From Treponema sp. (GTDB lineage Bacteria > Spirochaetota > Spirochaetia > Treponematales > Treponemataceae): DNA of 35,541 nt. The position numbers were made by a program, and so were the translations under genes. The stretch covers positions 1 to 35,541 of the forward strand of contig JAFZLA010000067.1 in assembly GCA_017551705.1 (NCBI GenBank), in the 5' to 3' direction. A model generated the notes under the pieces. It ran no database searches and had not been told where the DNA came from. It was given only the letters and a program-made list of their open reading frames with translations. This document shows positions 30,233 through 35,541 of this stretch, one piece after another; position 1 is the stretch's first letter, and the number at the start of each line of letters is the position of its first letter.

Positions 30233-33115
30233 ATGGAAAAGAAGGTCAAAGCAAAATCTAGCGGCCTAAAATCAGCGTTGACAGCCGTCGTGGCCGCTAC
30301 GGCATTTTGGGCGCTTTTTTCAAGCGTTGGAGCGTTGCAAAAGTTTGAGCTGCGGGTTTACGACATGCTCTTGTCCACCCGGCCCATCACCCAAAAAGCC
30401 GAAGATTTGGCCTTGGTCGAAATCGACGACGCCTCCCTTGACAAACTAGGCCCCTGGCCTTGGAGCCGTGACATCATCTCAGACGTCCTGCTCCGCCTAA
30501 AAGAAGTCGGCGCAAGGACCGCGGTCTTTGATATTGAATACCTTTCGCCCTCAAAGATAGTCGTAAACCCCGACATGGTCCAAGAACTAAAGGATAACGT
30601 GGGAACGCAAAGAGGAAAAGAAATAACCGATGAAATTTTCCAAGACAACGACGAGCTGTTTTCAAAGGCAATACAATTTTTTGGCAACACTTGGCTCACC
30701 GTCAACACGGAACAAATAATTTCTGTAAGCAAAGAAGACGACGAGTACGCCCGCAAACGCTTTTTGCTGGCCAATGTCACCGACCCCGACGACTTGGTAA
30801 AAAAAGGAAACGAGGCCGAAGCTAAAGCCAACGGCATCACTCCTGGATTTTCTCCGGCCCTGAACCGCTTTATCAAAATGTCACAGGGAGCGGGCTTTAC
30901 AAACATAATCGTTGACAAGGACGGAACCAGACGCCGCGTCGAACTTTTAAACTGGCAAAAAGAAGGCTGCCTGCCCCAATTGGTCCTTGGACCGCTCTTG
31001 AAGGAACTGGACGTAAAAGAAATACGCAGGACAAAAAGCAATCTTATTCTAAAAGACGCCCTTAAAAAGGACGGAACGCGGCAAGACATAAAAATTCCTC
31101 TTGACCCAAACGGCTGCATGCTGATCCACTGGACGCCAGGCGAATATGTAGACAACTTCAAGCACGAAAGCGTGATGATTGTAAACCAGCTTTTGGAATG
31201 CGAAAGCGCCATTTTGGCAAACCTTTCCGAATTCACCCGCGTCGATTTGACGGACGCCGAGGGCGTTCCCCTCTCTTACATCGCCGAAACAAAGGCGATT
31301 TTGGAGGACGCTGATTACATCAACAATTTCCGCTCCTACATTTTTGACGCTTGCAACGGCTACGACATTGAAGGCGTTGCGATCAAGTCGCCCAACGGAA
31401 TGGGAGAAAGCGTCCAAGAATTGCAAGATTCCTACTTTGAGGCAAGAAAAGAATTCTTTGGCAGAGTCCAAAACTTTTACAAAGGCGCCTATAAGTCCGA
31501 GATTCAAATCGCCATTGAAAGTCTCTTGGGAACAAAAGCCATAACAAATGACGACGCGCAAATGCTATCCGCCTTCTTTGACAACTCATTTGACGGCTTG
31601 CAAAGCGCTACGGAATTGTATTTTGACACATTTGAAAGCATCCGCAAAAAACTAAACGGCGCCTTTTGCATAATCGGAAACATGGCCACAGGCTCAACCG
31701 ATTTGGGAAGCACTCCATTCAAGAACTTCTTCCCAAACATTGGAACGCACGCCAACGTTTACAACACAATCATGTCAGGCGAATTTGTCGCTCAGCTTTC
31801 GGCATGGTGGTCCGTAGTCGCGGCCTTTGTCCTGTTCCTGATATTCGCCTTGGCAACCCTTAAGGCGCGCCCCTCGGTTCAAAACATCACGGGCGGAATA
31901 TTGATAGCGGCGTCAATTGTCGTCGCGGTTTTGTTGATGACATTCTTTGGCATCTACGTTCCGATTGTAGCGGGAGTGTTGATTGAGTTCACCGCCTACT
32001 TGGCGCTTATGATAATACGCTTTTCTTCAAACGAAAAAGAGCGCGCCTTGATCAAGTCCAAGTTCGGCGCCTACGTCGCTCCCGAAGTCGTAGAGCAAAT
32101 CATCCAAAACCCAAAATACGCGCAAGTCGGCGGCGACAACAAGGAGCTTACCGCTCTCTTTAGCGACGTCCGAAAATTCTCCAAGTTCACCGAGATTGTC
32201 AACAACATCAACGGCGAAGAGCGCGGCGCCGAACAATTGGTCGCGGCCCTCAACAACTACTTGGGCGCCCTAAGCGACGCGATTCAAAGCGAGCGCGGAA
32301 CAATCGACAAATACGTCGGCGACGAAATCGTTTCCTTCTTTGGAGCGCCGATTGACGACGCGGAGCACGCCTTCCACTCATGCGCGGCCGCAATCAAAAT
32401 GCGCGAGGCGGAAGAAAAAATCAACAAAGAATTCTTCAAAGAATTCAAGTACCCCAAGTGCGCCGAGCGGCCTTGGCGAGAAGTGGCCTTGGAAGAGTCT
32501 TGGGACGACGCGCAGACCAAAAAGTATTTGGCCTACGTAGACGACTACAACTCAAACGGCTGGATTCCGATGCTTTTGCAATCCCGCGTAGGCCTCAACA
32601 GCGGCCGCATGGTCGTGGGCAACATGGGAACCGAAAAAAAACTCAACTACACGATTATGGGAAACAACGTCAACTTGGCCTCGCGCCTAGAAGGAACCAA
32701 CAAAGTTTACGGCTCATGGATAATGTGCTCCCAGAGCACCTTTGACCTGCTGCAAAAATCCAGCCACGCCGACCAAATCGTAACCCGCAGCTTTGACGCC
32801 GTCCGCGTAATCAACGTCGAAAAGCCCGTCCGCATCTACAACATCCTTGGCTTTAGAAACAAAATGGGCGACGCCCAACTTAAGGCCGCCGCCATCTTCA
32901 ACAAGGGAATGGAATACTACATGAAAGGCTGCAACTCTCCAGGCTACCAAAAGCCCGCCTCCGAGTTGGAAGAAGCCAAAAAATACTTTGACATGGCCGC
33001 CGAGCTCTACTCCGCCGACGAATCCAGCGCCGTCTTCTCCCATCGCTGCTCCGACTTTATCAAAGACGGCATCCCCCCAGTCTGGGACGGCGTGTATACA
33101 ATGCAGACAAAGTAA
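30233..33115 (+). CDS. CHASE2-domain adenylate cyclase
   Basis: 960 residues from ATG at 30233. An N-terminal membrane helix (about 14-35), a large extracytoplasmic CHASE2 region (about 36-520; EIDDASLDKLGPWPWSRDIISDVL), three membrane helices (about 523-545 and 551-600), then a class III cyclase domain. Catalytic residues are visible: FSDV and VGDE aspartates for metal (about 645, 697), IDKYVGD lysine, and NYTIMGNNVNLASR with Thr at the adenine-selecting position plus Asn and Arg. This is class IIIb, making cAMP. About 45 extra residues (735-783) split the domain between HAFHSCAAAIKM and RVGLNSG. A C-terminal helical tail follows. An unknown extracellular signal is likely sensed. No Shine-Dalgarno; a terminator follows. 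Confidence 0.9.
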   Translation: MEKKVKAKSSGLKSALTAVVAATAFWALFSSVGALQKFELRVYDMLLSTRPITQKAEDLALVEIDDASLDKLGPWPWSRDIISDVLLRLKEVGARTAVFDIEYLSPSKIVVNPDMVQELKDNVGTQRGKEITDEIFQDNDELFSKAIQFFGNTWLTVNTEQIISVSKEDDEYARKRFLLANVTDPDDLVKKGNEAEAKANGITPGFSPALNRFIKMSQGAGFTNIIVDKDGTRRRVELLNWQKEGCLPQLVLGPLLKELDVKEIRRTKSNLILKDALKKDGTRQDIKIPLDPNGCMLIHWTPGEYVDNFKHESVMIVNQLLECESAILANLSEFTRVDLTDAEGVPLSYIAETKAILEDADYINNFRSYIFDACNGYDIEGVAIKSPNGMGESVQELQDSYFEARKEFFGRVQNFYKGAYKSEIQIAIESLLGTKAITNDDAQMLSAFFDNSFDGLQSATELYFDTFESIRKKLNGAFCIIGNMATGSTDLGSTPFKNFFPNIGTHANVYNTIMSGEFVAQLSAWWSVVAAFVLFLIFALATLKARPSVQNITGGILIAASIVVAVLLMTFFGIYVPIVAGVLIEFTAYLALMIIRFSSNEKERALIKSKFGAYVAPEVVEQIIQNPKYAQVGGDNKELTALFSDVRKFSKFTEIVNNINGEERGAEQLVAALNNYLGALSDAIQSERGTIDKYVGDEIVSFFGAPIDDAEHAFHSCAAAIKMREAEEKINKEFFKEFKYPKCAERPWREVALEESWDDAQTKKYLAYVDDYNSNGWIPMLLQSRVGLNSGRMVVGNMGTEKKLNYTIMGNNVNLASRLEGTNKVYGSWIMCSQSTFDLLQKSSHADQIVTRSFDAVRVINVEKPVRIYNILGFRNKMGDAQLKAAAIFNKGMEYYMKGCNSPGYQKPASELEEAKKYFDMAAELYSADESSAVFSHRCSDFIKDGIPPVWDGVYTMQTK

Positions 33116-33134
33116 ACTTCTTAACCGCAATGTC

Positions 33135-33166
33135 ATTCCCGCGCTTGACGCGGGAATCTTTTTTTT
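33135..33166 (+). terminator. Terminator after the cyclase gene
   Basis: ATTCCCGCG (33135-33143), loop CTTGA, CGCGGGAAT (33149-33157), then C and eight T. The hairpin has the TGTCATTCCCGCG form common in dispersed intergenic repeats. Confidence 0.88.
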
Positions 33167-33167
33167 G

Positions 33168-33282
33168 GGCGTTTCCCCGCTCTCGCGGGGCCGGGCCGCT
33201 ACAGATTCCGCTATCACTCCATTGCCGCTTTTCAATTGTTGTCAAGCGGCAACACTCCGCGCCTTCCGCGTCCCTAACGCAT
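33168..33282. repeat. GC-rich intergenic hairpin element
   Basis: The sequence runs from GGGCGTTTCCCCGC to GTCCCTAACGC and contains two hairpins: CCCCGC/GCGGGG (33175-33180 with 33185-33190) and TTGCCGCTT/AAGCGGCAA (33222-33230 with 33244-33252). It resembles dispersed intergenic elements of Treponema-like and Bacteroidota genomes that I recall; copies elsewhere cannot be checked here. No gene is present. Confidence 0.4.
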
Positions 33283-33293
33283 CCTAGCGGAGA

Positions 33294-34382
33294 TTAGTTG
33301 GAAATGCACAGGACGGGAACAACACCGAGTTTACTGAGGCTTACGCTGACGTTGAGTTCAGCATAGCCATCGTCGCTGACGTTGTGCGCACTGAGGCCGC
33401 TATTAAAGCTGGGAGAGCGCAGCCACCAACAACCGCCCCTGCTGGCGGTCGAGTTCTGATAAGCGCCAGTTGCCTTTGCAAAGTCCGTGGTGACGCGGAT
33501 GCGCTTATTGCCCGCTCCGTAAGAGTTGTATGCCTCAAAGCCGTAGGCATTTCTCGTAACCTCTTGCTCGCTCAGCAAAAAAATTTTGTCGCTTGTAGGA
33601 GTGTCGCTGGCGTATTGATTGTTTCCGCTGTTCAACTCCGTGGCGTTTGCGTCGGGGTTTGTTGAACGCGCGCTGTTGTCAACAGTCGTTGTCTTTATCT
33701 GCCCCTGCTGGGCGCTGGTAAATGCGCTTTGCAAAAAATCGCCGATAAGCCAGGCTCGAATTTCAGAGTCTTTATAGTTATTCTTGTTGTCGTCGTAACG
33801 TTTGCCAATAAGAATGCTTTCGGCCAGCAAAAGCTTGTTGCCGCCGTAGTTGTCAGTAAGAACACGCCACTTTATCGGCTCCACCTTGAACCACTTTTCG
33901 CTTGTTCCGCCTCGCCGCACAGTCGTTCCGTCGCTGTACTTATAGCCACTTTCCCAGGCTTTTTCCGCCTGTTCGACATACCACTCACCGTCGCTTCCCT
34001 TGCAGTAAGTAAAGGCACCGTGGTCTTGTTTTTGACAGGTGTTTTTGTCCACCGTAACACCAGCGGCTATGATTGTTTGCGGCCACAGGCCAAAGGTGAC
34101 TAGGTCGTAAGTTGTCGAGCCGATTGTTTCCGTGCCAACCTTTGTGTATTCCGCGCTCGCTTCCGTCGCGGATTGGCCGCCGCCGTTGCCGGTCCCGCTT
34201 CCAGCGCCGTCTTCAGGTGTCTGGGTTGTTCCAGTTCCTGTTCCGCCTGCAAGCGTTTCAGTTCCAGCTTCCGCACCGTTCGCATTATTTGAGCCGCTGT
34301 CAGAACTGTTCGAACAACCCGCAAGAAACAGCGCAAAGCCAAGAGCGGCAACAAGCGCCGCAATTTTTCCAAACTTTTTCAT
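33294..34382 (-). CDS. Lipoprotein with DUF6273-like domain
   Basis: 362 residues. MKKFGKIAALVAALGFALFLAGC is a lipoprotein signal (lipobox L-A-G-C, Cys23). Residues 24-85 are Gly/Thr/Ser-rich and probably a flexible tether. The domain that follows has LVTFGLWPQTI, EPIKWRVLTDNYGGNKLLLAESILIGKRY, SEIRAWL, FLLSEQEV and a C-terminal GCWWLRSPSF...VVPVLCISN. This layout, with WWLRSP followed by a variable stretch and a closing GV-P-L strand, is typical of DUF6273 proteins, which have a formylglycine-enzyme-like (C-lectin-type) fold. Function unknown; ligand binding at the cell surface is likely. ATG with AGGAG 7 nt upstream. An IS element begins 22 bp upstream of the start, so the native promoter has been moved away. 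Confidence 0.82.
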   Translation of the reverse strand: MKKFGKIAALVAALGFALFLAGCSNSSDSGSNNANGAEAGTETLAGGTGTGTTQTPEDGAGSGTGNGGGQSATEASAEYTKVGTETIGSTTYDLVTFGLWPQTIIAAGVTVDKNTCQKQDHGAFTYCKGSDGEWYVEQAEKAWESGYKYSDGTTVRRGGTSEKWFKVEPIKWRVLTDNYGGNKLLLAESILIGKRYDDNKNNYKDSEIRAWLIGDFLQSAFTSAQQGQIKTTTVDNSARSTNPDANATELNSGNNQYASDTPTSDKIFLLSEQEVTRNAYGFEAYNSYGAGNKRIRVTTDFAKATGAYQNSTASRGGCWWLRSPSFNSGLSAHNVSDDGYAELNVSVSLSKLGVVPVLCISN

Positions 34383-34404
34383 AAATATCTCCTAGCAAAT
34401 GTTT

Positions 34405-34430
34405 TGAACTGACCCCATAAATTAGGACAC
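34405..34430. repeat. Left terminal inverted repeat of an IS3-family element
   Basis: Begins TGAACTGACCCCATAAATTA, the TG-start and GACCCC/GACA pattern typical of IS3-family ends. The partner end lies outside the window, so the exact length and target duplication are unseen. Confidence 0.7.
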
Positions 34431-34446
34431 CCACGGAGGTGTAAAA

Positions 34447-35541
34447 ATGGGAAACAATCAAAAGTACAGCATTGACTTTAAGCTGCAAGTTGTAGGAAAA
34501 TACAGGCAAGGTGCCTGTGGCTACAAAAAACTGGCCCGCGAATTTAATCTTTCCAGGGATATGGTTCGCGACTGGTGTTTAAATCCAAGGCTGCAGTCTG
34601 CAACTGAAATGGCAAAGAAAAATAAAATTAATGACGACAAGGATCTTGAATACTACAAGACAGCTGCGATTTTCTGGCAACAATACGCCCAAAATATTGA
34701 AGCAGAGCTTGCAAAACAAGGTAAAAAAAAACTCCTTTTGAAAACAATGAAGGACTGTCTGAAAAAGAATCCAAAACTAAAGACACGGAAACTTTGTGAA
34801 GTCACGGGCGTTTCAAAATCGTCATTCTATTACAACAGGAACAATAATTCGCAAAAAGTGAAAGACTCGGAGGCTTTGACTCTTCTGAAGCAGCTTCCGC
34901 AAAAGATTCTAATCCGTCGTGGAAGCAAAGCTAAGTCGAAAGAACTTAAGACCCGCTTCGGAATAACTGTAAATCACAAGCGTGTTGAAAGAATCTGCCG
35001 TGAAAACGGACTTCTTGCCAAAAACAGGCGCAGAAAGTTCCCTAAGGACTACTATAAGCAGCAGAAGGAAAACAATAAGAACCTTCCAAAGAACATCTTG
35101 AACCGAAACTTTGAAAGTACAGAGCCATTAAAAAAGTTTTGCACAGATGTTTCATATTTCAAAACAAAAACAGGGTGGCTGTATTTAAGTCCTGTACTCG
35201 ATTTATGTGGTCGCAAGGTTCAATGCCATTCAATTTCCCCGCATAATGATGAAGCCCTTACGGAGGAAACTTTGAACAAGTTTTTCGCGCTTGGAAATGT
35301 AAAAGGTTCAATACTCCATTCAGATCAGGGCTCTCTTTATACTTCAAAAAAATGGCGAAAGCGCCTTAAAAAGAACGGCGTCATTCAAAGCATGAGCCGT
35401 AAAGGAAACTGCTGGGACAATGCCTGCATGGAACATTTCTTCGGAACACTAAAAGTTGAAAGCGGTTATGACGACTTGCTGAAATCTGGCCTGCTTTCTT
35501 ACGAAGAAACAAAAAAACTTATTGACAATTTTATTTATTAC
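34447..35541 (+). CDS. IS3-family transposase, fused single frame (3' end cut)
   Basis: 365 codons with no stop. The N-terminal helix-turn-helix part (KYSIDFKLQVVGKYRQGACGYKKLAREFNLSRDMVRDW) corresponds to OrfA; the C-terminal part is the rve/DDE domain of OrfB. Catalytic residues: Asp in CTDVSYF, Asp in LHSDQGSLYTS, Glu in NACMEHFFGTLK, with 58 and 35 residues between. In most IS3 elements OrfA and OrfB are in different frames joined by slippage; here they are one continuous frame. A run of nine A (34723-34731, read as three Lys codons) sits near the junction, where the slippery site would be. ATG with GGAGG 7 nt upstream. Appears intact as far as seen. Confidence 0.93.
   Translation, partial: MGNNQKYSIDFKLQVVGKYRQGACGYKKLAREFNLSRDMVRDWCLNPRLQSATEMAKKNKINDDKDLEYYKTAAIFWQQYAQNIEAELAKQGKKKLLLKTMKDCLKKNPKLKTRKLCEVTGVSKSSFYYNRNNNSQKVKDSEALTLLKQLPQKILIRRGSKAKSKELKTRFGITVNHKRVERICRENGLLAKNRRRKFPKDYYKQQKENNKNLPKNILNRNFESTEPLKKFCTDVSYFKTKTGWLYLSPVLDLCGRKVQCHSISPHNDEALTEETLNKFFALGNVKGSILHSDQGSLYTSKKWRKRLKKNGVIQSMSRKGNCWDNACMEHFFGTLKVESGYDDLLKSGLLSYEETKKLIDNFIYY

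Larger units (their letters stand above)
34405..35541 (+). mobile_element. IS3-family insertion sequence (right end outside window)
   Basis: Starts at the left inverted repeat and contains one long transposase frame that remains open at the window edge. Codon use is more AT-rich than neighbouring chromosomal genes, consistent with horizontal origin. Confidence 0.85.

Noticed and set aside
30358..31236. 292-codon minus-strand frame opposite the CHASE2 region
   Set aside because: Ser/Phe/Arg-rich shadow frame of the cyclase gene with no RBS or motif.
33131..33166. CRISPR-like repeat because of the palindromic TGTCATTCCCGCG unit
   Set aside because: Only one copy with no spaced array; it is a terminator hairpin.
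34723..34731. A9 run as an inactivating frameshift in the transposase
   Set aside because: The frame is continuous before and after the run, with all domains intact.

Overview
The window looks like chromosomal DNA of a Treponema-type spirochaete with roughly balanced GC content. The clues are the order rpsB-tsf-frr-uppS-cdsA-dxr-rseP with no pyrH between tsf and frr, a 63-codon omega subunit gene, a 29-residue basic AURKAIP1/COX24-type ribosomal peptide, a 711-residue RecJ, a bactofilin next to HU, and several small signal-peptide proteins and lipoproteins with no familiar relatives. The genus is an inference from gene content and order; the species cannot be named from sequence alone. The window is mostly conserved housekeeping DNA with an accessory right edge.

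Layout, left to right. Bases 1-334 (minus) are the start of an ABC-F ATPase gene that begins directly after the stop of a DEAD-box RNA helicase (335-1951, minus). An RlmK-type rRNA methyltransferase (2028-3170, plus) diverges from it and converges on rpmE (L31), whose terminator lies inside the methyltransferase coding sequence. Then come rho and the rpsT-HU-bactofilin operon (all minus). A secreted protein of unknown function (6512-7603, plus) converges with the recO-recJ pair (minus). From 10684 the plus strand carries rpoZ-miaA, then the tiny ribosomal peptide gene with its own promoter and terminator. Next is the overlapping operon dxs-folP-cdaA-cdaR(ybbR)-acpS, which joins isoprenoid, folate, c-di-AMP and acyl-carrier activation genes. 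A lipoprotein and a HEAT-repeat secreted protein follow.

A tRNA-Arg(CCG) on minus separates these from maf, then rpsB-tsf with a structured leader, a strong terminator, and frr-uppS-cdsA-dxr-rseP plus a periplasmic beta-propeller-like protein. dxs and dxr, the first two enzymes of the MEP pathway, and uppS, a user of its product, are all present. On the minus strand an aminotransferase and glgA form a pair. They diverge from a CHASE2-adenylate cyclase gene through a perfect 13-bp inverted repeat that holds both -10 boxes. The right end holds a terminator, a GC-rich intergenic repeat, a DUF6273-like lipoprotein, and an IS3-family element inserted 22 bp from that lipoprotein's start codon; the IS runs off the window.

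The most notable non-gene signals are: several genes with no Shine-Dalgarno whose -10 box places the predicted transcription start on the start codon (candidate leaderless mRNAs); the interlocked divergent promoter at 30190-30230; a repeated hairpin in the rpsB leader; a structured rpmE leader; and the lipoprotein-IS junction, whose lipoprotein C-terminus could be a diversity-generating target. I saw no unmistakably new defence or mobile system; these regulatory features and the lipoprotein/IS locus are the best leads.
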